NCBI GenBank assembly: GCA_050249455.1
Contig: JBFWQM010000016.1
Coordinates: forward strand, 1-39,670
Length of the DNA stretch: 39,670 nucleotides
Origin: JBFWQM01 sp050249455
GTDB taxonomy: Bacteria; Pseudomonadota; Alphaproteobacteria; MPNO01; VGEU01
Reading direction: 5' to 3'
A model generated the notes under the pieces. It saw nothing but the letters and a program-made list of their open reading frames with translations, was not told the DNA's origin and did no database searches. This document shows, piece after piece, positions 27,221-34,597 of this stretch; position 1 is the stretch's first letter; each line of letters begins with the position of its first letter. Position numbers and translations under genes: made by a program.

Positions 27221-27964
27221 CTATATCATGGCCATTCCCCCATTTACATGCAAGGTGTGTCCGGTCACGTAGGCGGCTTCGTTGCTGGACAGAAACGACA
27301 CGCAGGCGGCGACGTCGGCGGGCTCGCCCAGCCGTCCGCACGGGATCCGCTCCGCCAATTTCGCCTTCTGCTCGTCCGGCAGCGAATCGGTCATCGCCGT
27401 CGCGATGAAGCCGGGCGCGACGCAGTTCACGGTGATGCCGCGGCTCGCCACTTCGGCGGCGAGCGCCTTCGACATGCCGACGATCCCGGCCTTCGACGCG
27501 GCGTAGTTCGCCTGGCCCGGGTTGCCGGTCGCGCCGACGACGGAGGTGATGTTGACGATGCGGCCCCAGCGCGCGCGCATCATGCCGCGCAGCGCGGCGC
27601 GCGACAGCCGGAACGCGGCGCCGAGGTTCACCGAAATCACCGTGTCGAAGTCGTCGTCCTTCATGCGCAGCATCAGGCCGTCGCGCGTCAGCCCGGCGTT
27701 GTTGACCAGGATGTCGACGCCGCCCATCGCGGCCTCCGCCGCCTTCATCAGCGGCTCCGCCGCGGCCGCATCGGCGAGGTCGGCGACGGTGACGTGCGCC
27801 CGCCCGCCCAGTTCGGCGGCGAGCGCGCTTAGCGCCGGTTCGTTGCGGCCGGTCAAGGTCACGGCCGCTCCCTGGGCGTGCAGCGCGCGCGCCACCGCGC
27901 CGCCGATGCCGCCGGACGCGCCGGTGACCAGCGCGCGCCGGCCGCCGAGATCGAACATCGCCAT
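27221..27964 (-). CDS. fabG: 3-oxoacyl-ACP reductase
   Basis: FabG is the NADPH-dependent reductase of fatty-acid synthesis. The 247 residues have the cofactor loop TGASGGIG (about 14-21), NNAGLTRD, and the catalytic Ser/Tyr/Lys in NITSVVGATGNPGQANYAASK. The C-terminus VTGHTLHVNGGMAMI is the tetramer-forming tail usual for FabG. The ATG at 27964 shares one base with the fabD TGA (TGATG), so the two are coupled. A second ATG two codons later is possible. Confidence 0.97.
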   Translation of the reverse strand: MAMFDLGGRRALVTGASGGIGGAVARALHAQGAAVTLTGRNEPALSALAAELGGRAHVTVADLADAAAAEPLMKAAEAAMGGVDILVNNAGLTRDGLMLRMKDDDFDTVISVNLGAAFRLSRAALRGMMRARWGRIVNITSVVGATGNPGQANYAASKAGIVGMSKALAAEVASRGITVNCVAPGFIATAMTDSLPDEQKAKLAERIPCGRLGEPADVAACVSFLSSNEAAYVTGHTLHVNGGMAMI

Positions 27965-28905
27965 CACACGCTCCGTAGGAACGCCTCGACCTCGGCCGGA
28001 GTGCCGACCGAGATCCCGTTCACGTCCTTGTCGATGCGGCGCGCCAGCCCGGACAGCACCTTGCCGGCGCCGATCTCGACCAGCGTGTCGACGTCGGCCG
28101 CCTTCATCGCCAGCACGCTTTCGCGCCAGCGCACCAGGCCGGTCACCTGGCGAACCAGGAGGTCGGCGATCCTGCGCGGGTCGTCGTTCGGCGCGGCGGT
28201 GACGTTGGCAACAACCGGCACCAGCGGACGCCTGATCTCCACCGCCGCCAGCGCTTCCGCCATCGCCTCGGCGGCGGGCTGCATCAGCTTGCAGTGGAAC
28301 GGCGCGCTGACCGGCAGCCGGATGGCGCGGCGGATGCCCTTTTCGGCCGCGATCGCGATCGCGCGCTCGATGGCGGTCGCGTGGCCGGACAGTACGACCT
28401 GGCCCGGGGCGTTGTCGTTGGCGGGGTCGCACACCTCCTCGCCCGCGGCCTCGGCGGCGACCGCCACCGCTTGGTCGAGGTCGGCGCCGAGCAGGGCGAC
28501 CATCGCGCCCTCGCCCACCGGCACCGCCGCCTGCATCGCCTGGCCGCGCTTCTTCAGCAGGCGCGCGGCGTCGGCCAGCGCCAGCGACCGCGCCGCGGTC
28601 AAGGCCGTGTATTCGCCGAGCGAATGCCCGGCGACCAGCGCGACCGACTTCGCGAGATCCACGCCGCCTTCGCCTTCGAGCACCCGCAAGGCGGCGATCG
28701 AGACCGCCATCAGGGCGGGCTGGGCGTTCTCGGTCAGGGTCAGGTCGGATTCAGGCCCTTCGGCGATCAGGCGCGACAGCCGCTGGCCCAGCGCCTCGTC
28801 GACCTCCTCAAGCGTGTGGCGGGCAACCGGGAAGGCGGCGGCGAGCTCGGTCCCCATGCCGACGGCCTGGGATCCCTGCCCCGGAAATACGAAGGCGCGC
28901 GCCAT
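27964..28905 (-). CDS. fabD: Malonyl-CoA:ACP transacylase
   Basis: FabD loads malonate from CoA onto ACP. The 313 residues begin AFVFPGQGSQAVGMG. The active-site Ser is S95 in AGHSLGEY, and the catalytic His is H204 in SAPFHCKLM. VANVTA and the C-terminal VEIGAGKVLSGL are family features. It is the first gene of the minus-strand fatty-acid block and has a good promoter upstream. It diverges from rpsF. Confidence 0.98.
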   Translation of the reverse strand: MARAFVFPGQGSQAVGMGTELAAAFPVARHTLEEVDEALGQRLSRLIAEGPESDLTLTENAQPALMAVSIAALRVLEGEGGVDLAKSVALVAGHSLGEYTALTAARSLALADAARLLKKRGQAMQAAVPVGEGAMVALLGADLDQAVAVAAEAAGEEVCDPANDNAPGQVVLSGHATAIERAIAIAAEKGIRRAIRLPVSAPFHCKLMQPAAEAMAEALAAVEIRRPLVPVVANVTAAPNDDPRRIADLLVRQVTGLVRWRESVLAMKAADVDTLVEIGAGKVLSGLARRIDKDVNGISVGTPAEVEAFLRSV

Positions 28906-28945
28906 TTCTTCCCCAGATTGGCCTCGTGAGCGTCAAGGCGGCGAA

Positions 28946-28973
28946 GTCATAGCCGTCCGGGGCCGGCTGTCAA
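28946..28973 (-). promoter_or_regulatory. Candidate fabD promoter
   Basis: On the minus strand a perfect TTGACA (28973-28968), a 16-base spacer and TATGAC (28951-28946) lie about 40 bases before the fabD ATG. A further TTGACG nearer the gene has no matching -10. Confidence 0.6.
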
Positions 28974-29003
28974 GCGACCTCGCCCCGCAGGCGGCGCGGC
29001 TTC

Positions 29004-29031
29004 TTGCACCGCTACGGGTTTTGTGTATAGT
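29004..29031 (+). promoter_or_regulatory. Candidate promoter of the rpsF operon
   Basis: TTGCAC (29004-29009), a 16-base spacer and TATAGT (29026-29031) followed by GCGCCCC. The start near 29038 gives a leader of about 125 bases. The GC-rich discriminator is of the kind associated with stringent control of ribosomal promoters (inference). Confidence 0.6.
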
Positions 29032-29076
29032 GCGCCCCTCTCCGCGGGCCCAGGCCCGTCGGGGCCGTTTCGTTAT

Positions 29077-29123
29077 GGCCGTCGCCCGTCAGACCGGTCC
29101 GCAAGGACGATCCGGGCGCGGCC
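29077..29123 (+). ncRNA. Candidate S6:S18-binding leader RNA
   Basis: The leader can fold into an outer stem GGCC/GGCC (29077-29080 with 29120-29123), an internal loop, an inner stem GCCCG/CGGGC (29084-29088 with 29113-29117) and an apical GTCC-GCAA-GGAC hairpin (29097-29108). The 5' bulge TCAGACCG (29089-29096) puts CCG right before the apical stem. This layout resembles the known rpsF leader that binds the S6:S18 complex for feedback control, in which a bulged CCG is key. It lies 39 bases before the rpsF start. Confidence 0.55.
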
Positions 29124-29162
29124 GTCCACAGAGACCGACTGGACCGGCTTAGGGAGCCTGCC

Positions 29163-29663
29163 TTGGCCTTATACGAGAACGTATTCATCGCGCGACCGGA
29201 CATCTCGGCCGCCCAGGTCGACGGCCTCGTCGAGCGCTTCTCGGCGCTGGTGGCCGAGAATGGCGGGGCGGTGCACAAGAAGGAATACTGGGGCCTGCGC
29301 AGCCTGACCTACCGGATCAAGAAGAACCGGAAGGGCCACTATGCCCTGCTCAACCTCGACTGCCCGCCTGCGGCGGTGAAGGAGCTGGAGCGCAACATGC
29401 GCATCAGCGAGGACATCCTGCGCTACCTCACGGTACGGGTCGACGAGCTGGAGGAAGGCCAGTCGATGATGCTGCAGAACCGCGGCGCGCGCGACGACCG
29501 CGGCCGCCGCGGCGACCGCGACCGCGGCGGCTTCCGCGACAGGGACAGGGACCGGGATCGCGGCGACCGTGACCGCGGCGACCGTGACCGCGGCGACCGT
29601 GACCGCGGCGACCGCGACGCCCCGGCCGAGCGCCGCGCCGAGTCCGAAGGAGCCGACGCATGA
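29163..29663 (+). CDS. rpsF: 30S ribosomal protein S6, with repeat tail
   Basis: S6 binds the 30S platform as a pair with S18. The 166 residues start on TTG 29163, with AGGGAG six bases upstream, and read MALYENVFIARPD. The S6 fold covers about 1-97 (GLRSLTYRIKKNRKGHY is the typical strand pair). A charged tail of about 60 residues follows (107-166), made mainly of Arg, Asp and Gly, with four exact RGDRD units coded by a 15-bp tandem repeat. E. coli S6 (131 aa or longer when glutamylated) ends in a short Glu tail; alphaproteobacterial S6 proteins are often longer, but this Arg/Asp repeat is striking. The stop overlaps the rpsR ATG (ATGA). Confidence 0.97.
   Translation: MALYENVFIARPDISAAQVDGLVERFSALVAENGGAVHKKEYWGLRSLTYRIKKNRKGHYALLNLDCPPAAVKELERNMRISEDILRYLTVRVDELEEGQSMMLQNRGARDDRGRRGDRDRGGFRDRDRDRDRGDRDRGDRDRGDRDRGDRDAPAERRAESEGADA
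29559..29618 (+). repeat. 15-bp tandem repeat in rpsF tail
   Basis: Four copies of CGCGGCGACCGTGAC run from 29559 to 29618; the last has GCG in place of GTG. Each unit is in frame and encodes RGDRD, so gain or loss of copies would keep the reading frame. Related degenerate units stand upstream (29500-29558). Confidence 0.9.
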
Positions 29664-29887
29664 GCCGCCGCCCGTTCTTCCGGCGCCAGAAGACCTGCCC
29701 GTTCTCCGGCCCCAACGCGCCAAAGATCGACTACAAGGACATCAAGCTGCTGCAGCGCTTCGTGTCCGAGCGCGGCAAGATCGTGCCCAGCCGCATCACC
29801 GCGGTGTCGGCCAAGAAGCAGCGCGAGCTCGCCCAGGCGATCAAGCGCGCGCGCAACCTCGCCCTGCTGCCCTTCCTGATCAAGTAG
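29660..29887 (+). CDS. rpsR: 30S ribosomal protein S18
   Basis: S18 is the partner of S6 on the 30S platform. The 75 residues include CPFSGPNAPKIDYKDIKLLQRF and GKIVPSRITAVSAKKQRELAQAIKRAR, the full family pattern. The ATG overlaps the rpsF stop by four bases (ATGA), which would keep the two proteins in step. DUF2232 follows after 13 bases. Confidence 0.98.
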   Translation: MSRRPFFRRQKTCPFSGPNAPKIDYKDIKLLQRFVSERGKIVPSRITAVSAKKQRELAQAIKRARNLALLPFLIK

Positions 29888-29900
29888 CGCCGCGGCGGCG

Positions 29901-30845
29901 ATGCCCCGCGACGCCATCCTGGCGTTGGCCGGCGGCATCGTCGCCGGCCTTCTCTATGTCTCCGCCGGGCTCGGCTCCGCCGGATCGGTGATCCTCGCCT
30001 ATCTGGCGCCGTTCCCGCTGTTCGTCGTGGGGCTGGCGCTGGGCGGCAGCGCGGTGACGATCGCCGGCGCCATCGGCGCGCTTGCCGTCTTCGCGTTCAA
30101 CACCACCCGGCTCGCCATCATCTTCATTGTGGCCACGGCGGGGCCGATCTGGCTCTTGACCAGCCTGGCGCTACAGGCCCGCCCGGCAGCGGCCGGCGGC
30201 GGTACGGCGTGGTACCCGGCCGGGAACCTGCTGGCGTGGATCGCCGCGCTGGGGCTCGGGGCGCTGGGGATCGCGGCGGCCTATTTCGGCATGGTCACCG
30301 ACGGCGGGCTGCAGCAGGCGACCCACGCCGCCATCCGGCCGGTGCTGCAATCCATCCTGAGCGGTTTCCCCGCGGCGCAGCTCGAGGCCTGGACCGCGGT
30401 GGTCGCCCGCTTCTTCCCCGCCCTGGTGCTCAACTCCTGGGCCTTCATGCTGATCGTCAACGGCATCCTAGCGCAGGGGGTGCTGAGCCAGTTCCGCCGC
30501 AACCTGCGGCCGTCGCCTCCGATCGCGGCGCTGGAGCTGCCGCGCTGGGTCGGCCTCGCCCTGGCGGCAGCCGTCGCCGCCGCCTTCCTGCCCGGCCAGG
30601 CCGCCATGGTCGGCCAGAACGCGGCGATCATCCTGTTCCTGCCCTTTTTCTTTTTGGGACTTGCGGTTATACATGCGGTTTCGCACCGCTGGCCGGGCCG
30701 TGCGTTCATTCTGGTTTTGCTGTATCTGGTCATCATCCTGTTCGGGTGGCCTGCCCTGGTCGCGGCCGCCCTGGGCGTTATCGAACAATGGGTCCGCATC
30801 CGCCGGCGTCTGGCGCCGCCGGGTCCGGACCAGGAGAGCGAGTGA
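29901..30845 (+). CDS. DUF2232 membrane protein
   Basis: This is a 314-residue polytopic membrane protein of the DUF2232 family, with about eight hydrophobic segments. Family relatives (YybS-like proteins) sit near ribosomal protein genes in many bacteria, as here between rpsR and rplI. Function is unknown; no transport or catalytic motif is visible. A charged C-terminus (RIRRRLAPPGPDQESE) ends in a TGA that shares one base with the rplI ATG (TGATG), so rplI is translationally linked to it. Codons in 30641-30735 are unusually AT-rich for this window (TTT, TTG, CTT, GTT, ATA). Confidence 0.9.
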   Translation: MPRDAILALAGGIVAGLLYVSAGLGSAGSVILAYLAPFPLFVVGLALGGSAVTIAGAIGALAVFAFNTTRLAIIFIVATAGPIWLLTSLALQARPAAAGGGTAWYPAGNLLAWIAALGLGALGIAAAYFGMVTDGGLQQATHAAIRPVLQSILSGFPAAQLEAWTAVVARFFPALVLNSWAFMLIVNGILAQGVLSQFRRNLRPSPPIAALELPRWVGLALAAAVAAAFLPGQAAMVGQNAAIILFLPFFFLGLAVIHAVSHRWPGRAFILVLLYLVIILFGWPALVAAALGVIEQWVRIRRRLAPPGPDQESE

Positions 30846-31387
30846 TGGAAGTCATCCTGTTGGAGCGGGTCGAGAAGCTCGGCCAGATGGGCGAGGTGGT
30901 GAAGGTGAAGCCGGGCTTCGCCCGCAACTTCCTGCTGCCCCAGAAGAAGGCGCTGCGCGCCACCAAGGAGAACATGGGCTATTTCGAGCAGCGCCGGGCG
31001 CAGCTCGAGGCCACCAACCTGGAGCGCCGCGGCGAGGCCCAGGCCGTGGCCGGCAAGCTGGACGGTCTGGCCGTGGTGGTGATCCGCCAGGCGTCGGAGA
31101 CCGCGCAGCTCTACGGCTCGGTGTCCAGCCGCGACATCGCGGACGCCGTCGTCGCGTCGGGCTTCACCGTCGAGCGGCGCCAGGTCGCGCTCGACAAGCC
31201 GATCAAGACCGTCGGCCTGCACCCGGTGCGCGTCGTGCTGCACCCGGAGGTCACCGTGACCGTCACGGTCAACGTCGCCCGCTCGGAGGAAGAGGCCGAG
31301 ATGCAGGCCCGCGGCGAATCCGTCGTGGCCCGCGGCGACGAGCCCGAGCCCGCCGAGGAAATGGCGGAAGAAGAGCCCGCCGCCTGA
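30845..31387 (+). CDS. rplI: 50S ribosomal protein L9
   Basis: L9 is the elongated two-domain 50S protein near the L1 stalk that helps keep the reading frame. The 180 residues start MEVILLERVEKLGQMGEVVKV, with GFARNFLLPQKKA (the signature), a central helix (about 41-74) and the C-terminal domain ending in HPEVTVTVTVNVARSEEEAE. A Glu/Pro-rich acidic tail (about 150-180) extends it past E. coli L9 (149 aa), common in alphaproteobacteria. The ATG overlaps the DUF2232 stop. Confidence 0.97.
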   Translation: MEVILLERVEKLGQMGEVVKVKPGFARNFLLPQKKALRATKENMGYFEQRRAQLEATNLERRGEAQAVAGKLDGLAVVVIRQASETAQLYGSVSSRDIADAVVASGFTVERRQVALDKPIKTVGLHPVRVVLHPEVTVTVTVNVARSEEEAEMQARGESVVARGDEPEPAEEMAEEEPAA

Positions 31388-31456
31388 CCCGCGCCGTCGC
31401 CGCGCCGGTGGCCGATCGGCGCCCCGGCCGGCTGACGGCGATCCAGCGACACCGCC

Positions 31457-32224
31457 ATGCGCTTTGAGCGAATCGGCTTTGTGGCCGCCGAGACGGCGGC
31501 GGCGCAGAAGGCCTCCGCCCGGCTGCGCCAGCGCTACCGCCACGTCCGGCCGGAGGAGGCCGACGTCATCGTCGCGCTCGGCGGCGACGGCCTGATGCTC
31601 GAATCGCTGCACCGGTTCATGGACCGCGAGGTGCCGATCTACGGGATGAACCGCGGCACCGTCGGGTTCCTGCTCAACAACTATCACGAAAACAGGCTGC
31701 TGCACCGGCTGGAAAACGCACAGGTCGTGGCGCTGCATCCGCTGCGCATGACCGCGACCACCGTGGACGGCCGCAAGCACGATGCGGTCAGCATCAACGA
31801 GGTGTCGCTGCTGCGCGAGACGCGTCAGGCGGCGAAGCTGCGCATCGTGATCGACGGCAAGGTGCGGCTGAAGGAGCTGGTGTGCGACGGCGCGCTGGTG
31901 TGCACGCCGGCCGGCTCCACCGCATACAACCTGTCGGCGCACGGCCCGATCCTGCCGCTGGTCGCGGAGCTGCTGGCGCTGACCCCGATCAGCGCGTTCC
32001 GGCCGCGGCGCTGGCGCGGCGCGCTGCTGCCGGCATCGGCGCGCGTGACGTTCGAGGTGCTGGAGCCGAAGAAGCGCCCGGTCAGCGCCGTCGCCGACTA
32101 CACCGAGGTGCGCGACGTGATGCGCGTCAGCATCCGCGAGGACCGCAAGGTCGCGCTGCACCTTCTGTTCGACCCCGAGCACAACCTCGAGGAGCGCATC
32201 CTCAACGAGCAGTTCGTGCCGTAG
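31457..32224 (+). CDS. nadK: NAD kinase
   Basis: NadK makes NADP from NAD and ATP. The 255 residues are the short alphaproteobacterial type. GGDG (42-45) is the phosphate-binding and catalytic motif. NRGTVGFLLN, NEVSLLRE and CTPAGSTAYNLSAHGPI are the NAD-site signatures. It follows rplI by 69 bases, a gap in which no clear promoter is seen. The stop is followed by a long palindromic repeat that may act as its 3' end. Confidence 0.95.
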   Translation: MRFERIGFVAAETAAAQKASARLRQRYRHVRPEEADVIVALGGDGLMLESLHRFMDREVPIYGMNRGTVGFLLNNYHENRLLHRLENAQVVALHPLRMTATTVDGRKHDAVSINEVSLLRETRQAAKLRIVIDGKVRLKELVCDGALVCTPAGSTAYNLSAHGPILPLVAELLALTPISAFRPRRWRGALLPASARVTFEVLEPKKRPVSAVADYTEVRDVMRVSIREDRKVALHLLFDPEHNLEERILNEQFVP

Positions 32225-32287
32225 GGCGCGCGGCGGCCCGCAATGTCATCGATGCTTTTGCTGTCAGCGCACGATCGGCGGAGGGGG

Positions 32288-32367
32288 CCCCTCCCCCAAC
32301 CCCCTCCCACGAGGGGAGGGGGCTTTCTTCTCCCCGTCCCCTCGTGGGAGGGGTTTGGGGGGAGGGG
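32288..32367. repeat. Long C/G palindromic interspersed repeat
   Basis: The left arm (32288-32317) and the right arm (32337-32367) are near-perfect inverted copies of about 30 bases around a 19-base loop. The core CCCCTCCCACGAGGGGA is of a kind found many times in some alphaproteobacterial genomes, always between genes. It lies between nadK and abrB and can fold into a very stable hairpin, so it may stop or protect the nadK transcript. Its right arm runs into the start of the next gene. Confidence 0.85.
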
Positions 32368-32379
32368 GTGACTCCACAC

Positions 32380-33462
32380 GTGTCACGCCCGCCGCAGGGC
32401 TTCGCCTGGCGCCCCGTCGCCACGGCGCTCGGCGTCGGGCTGGTCGGCGCCGGGATATTCCACGTCGCGACCCTGCCGCTGGCGTGGATCCTGGGCGCCA
32501 TGTTCGCGGTGACGATCGCGGCGGTCGCGGGCCTGAAGATGGCGATCCCCGGCATCGTGCGCACGGTGTGCGTCACGGTGCTCGGCGTGCTGCTGGGCTC
32601 CGGCTTCACGCCGGAGATCTTCGACCGGCTGTCGGGCTGGGCGATCACCGCGTCGTTCATGCTGGTCTATGTCGTCGTCACCGGCATCCTGCTCGCCGCC
32701 GCGCTGCGCCGGCTGGCCGGCTACGACCCGGTGACGGCCTATTTCGCCGCGATGCCGGGCGGCATCACGGAGATGACCATGATCGGGACCGCGATGGGCG
32801 GCGACGGCCGGACCATCGCGCTGATCCACGGCGCGCGCATCCTGCTGGTCGCGCTGACGATCCCGGTTGGCTTCCGCTTCTTCGGCGGCTACATGCCGCA
32901 GGGCATGCAGGGCATGGGCGGCGGCCTGTTCGACCTCGCGGCGGTCGACGCAATGCTGCTGCTCGCCTGCGGCGCGCTCGGCTGGGCGATCGGGCCGCGG
33001 ATCAGGCTGCCGGCCCCGCAGATGATGGGCGCGCTATTGCTGAGCGCAGCGGCGCATGCGACCGGCCTGATGGACGCCAAGCCGCCGGCCCTCCTCTCCG
33101 CCGCGGCGCAGCTCGGCATCGGCGCGGCGATCGGCTGCACCTTCGCCGGCGTGCGTCCCTCGGTGCTGGCCCGCACGCTCGCGGTGGCGGTCGGCACCAT
33201 CGGCACCATGCTGCTGCTCACGCTCCTGGTCAGCATCGGGCTGGCGGCGCTGACCGGCTGGCCGGCGGCGGCGATCCTGCTCGCCTACGCGCCCGGCGGC
33301 GTCACCGAGATGTCGCTAGTCGCCCTCGCCATCGGGGTGGACGTGGTGTTCGTCGCCACCCACCACATCATCCGGTTTAGCTTCGTCATCCTGATCGCGC
33401 CGGCGACCGCGCGCCTGCTGGGCCGCCGCGGCGTGCTGCCGCTGCGCCGCCCGCCCGTGTAG
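32380..33462 (+). CDS. AbrB family (duplicated membrane domain) protein
   Basis: This is a 360-residue membrane protein of the Gram-negative AbrB-type family (often annotated ammonia monooxygenase-like or AbrB), not related to the AbrB transcription regulator. It has two copies of a membrane unit: the first around LAWILGAMFAVTIAAVAGLKM and FAAMPGGITEMTMIG, the second around LPAPQMMGALLLSAAAHATGL and YAPGGVTEMSLVALAIG. About ten TM segments are visible. Function is not known with certainty; a transport or regulatory role has been proposed for the family. The GTG at 32380 is chosen for a full first TM segment; a GTG at 32368 is the alternative. No ATG occurs before about residue 40. The GGGGAGG of the repeat upstream is the only purine-rich stretch available as a ribosome site. 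Confidence 0.82.
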   Translation: MSRPPQGFAWRPVATALGVGLVGAGIFHVATLPLAWILGAMFAVTIAAVAGLKMAIPGIVRTVCVTVLGVLLGSGFTPEIFDRLSGWAITASFMLVYVVVTGILLAAALRRLAGYDPVTAYFAAMPGGITEMTMIGTAMGGDGRTIALIHGARILLVALTIPVGFRFFGGYMPQGMQGMGGGLFDLAAVDAMLLLACGALGWAIGPRIRLPAPQMMGALLLSAAAHATGLMDAKPPALLSAAAQLGIGAAIGCTFAGVRPSVLARTLAVAVGTIGTMLLLTLLVSIGLAALTGWPAAAILLAYAPGGVTEMSLVALAIGVDVVFVATHHIIRFSFVILIAPATARLLGRRGVLPLRRPPV

Positions 33463-33513
33463 CGCCGCGCCCGCACGCTCTGCTAGCCTGCGGCGAAGCC
33501 TGGGAGACCGCCG

Positions 33514-34554
33514 ATGAACACCCGCCCCGCCGCCGACCCGCAGGCCGAGTTCCACCGCCGCATCGGCGGCCACGGCCTCGCCGCGCTGTGGGTGGCGCGC
33601 CGCGGCGTCGACCTGACGAAGCCGAAGTCGCCGGCGCAGCCGACCCTGTGGCGCTACGGCGACATCCGCCCCGACATCATGGAGGCCGGCGCGCTGATCA
33701 CCGCCGAGGACGCGTTCCGCCGCGTGCTGGTGCTGGAGAACCCGGCGTTCCGCGGCGAGATGCGCATCACCAACACGCTCTACGCCGGCCTGCAGCTGGT
33801 GCGGCCCGGCGAGATCGCGCCGTGCCACCGCCACAGCCAGACCGCGTTCCGCTTCGTCGTCGAGGGCACCGGCGCGTTCACGGTGGTGGACGGCGAGCGC
33901 ACCGCGCTGCACCCCGGCGACTTCGTCATCACGCCGCAGTGGAGCTGGCACGACCACGCCAACGAGGGCGACGTGCCGGTGGTGTGGCTCGACGTTCTCG
34001 ACACGCCGCTGGTCGATTTCCTCGACACCGTGTTCCGCGAGCACTATCCGGAATTGCGCTACCCGATCGGCGCGCCCGACGACGTGTCGCTGGCCCGCTT
34101 CGGCGCCGGCCTGCTGCCCGAGGGCGCCGCGCCACGCGACGCCTCGCCGGTGTTCAACTACCGCTACGACAAGTCGCGCGCGGCGCTGGCCGCGATGGCG
34201 CGCGAGGCGGCGTGGGATCCGTGCCACGGCCTGCGGCTGCGCTACGCCCACCCGCAGACCGGCGGCCACGTGACGCCGACGATGGCGGCGCACCTGCAGC
34301 TGCTGCCCACCGGGTTCAGTGGCGCCGACTATCGCTGCACCGACGGCGCGATCTTCTGCGTCGTCGAGGGCCACGGCCGAACCATTGTCGACGGCACCGC
34401 GTTCGAGTGGGGGCCGCGCGACCTGCTGGTGATCCCGGGCTGGCACCGCCACCGCCACGAGGCCGACGGCGAGGCGGTGCTGTTCAGCGTCTCCGACCGC
34501 GCCGCGCAGCAGGCGCTGGGGCTGTGGCGGGAGGAGCGGTTCGACGGCGGGTGA
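33514..34554 (+). CDS. Gentisate 1,2-dioxygenase-like bicupin
   Basis: This is a 346-residue protein with two cupin domains, the size and layout of gentisate 1,2-dioxygenase, an Fe(II) ring-cleavage enzyme of aromatic breakdown. The metal site is in cupin 1: CHRHSQTAFRFVVEGTGAFT (His105/His107 region), with the third His in WSWHDHAN. Cupin 2 has HLQLLPTGFSG and a GWHRHRHEADG stretch. Ring-cleavage partners (maleylpyruvate isomerase, fumarylpyruvate hydrolase) are not beside it, so salicylate or 1-hydroxy-2-naphthoate dioxygenase activity is also possible. A GGGAGACC upstream of ATG 33514 is a fair ribosome site. It is convergent with an enoyl-CoA hydratase gene. Confidence 0.85.
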   Translation: MNTRPAADPQAEFHRRIGGHGLAALWVARRGVDLTKPKSPAQPTLWRYGDIRPDIMEAGALITAEDAFRRVLVLENPAFRGEMRITNTLYAGLQLVRPGEIAPCHRHSQTAFRFVVEGTGAFTVVDGERTALHPGDFVITPQWSWHDHANEGDVPVVWLDVLDTPLVDFLDTVFREHYPELRYPIGAPDDVSLARFGAGLLPEGAAPRDASPVFNYRYDKSRAALAAMAREAAWDPCHGLRLRYAHPQTGGHVTPTMAAHLQLLPTGFSGADYRCTDGAIFCVVEGHGRTIVDGTAFEWGPRDLLVIPGWHRHRHEADGEAVLFSVSDRAAQQALGLWREERFDGG

Positions 34555-34597
34555 CGGGACCCGGGGAGGGGGCGTCTCAACCAACCGCTGCCCAACC

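Noticed and set aside
28906..29162. A possible small gene or tRNA in the fabD-rpsF gap
   Set aside because: The gap is filled by two divergent promoters and the rpsF leader; no cloverleaf or credible frame is seen.
29559..29618. Tandem units considered as a CRISPR-like array
   Set aside because: Units are 15 bases, directly adjacent, in frame in rpsF, and have no spacers.
30641..30658. T-rich run considered as a terminator
   Set aside because: It lies within the coding part of DUF2232 (Phe codons) and no stem stands before it.
32225..32380. The palindrome considered as a small mobile element with its own gene
   Set aside because: It has no open frame, no target duplication that I can see, and is only about 80 bases long.
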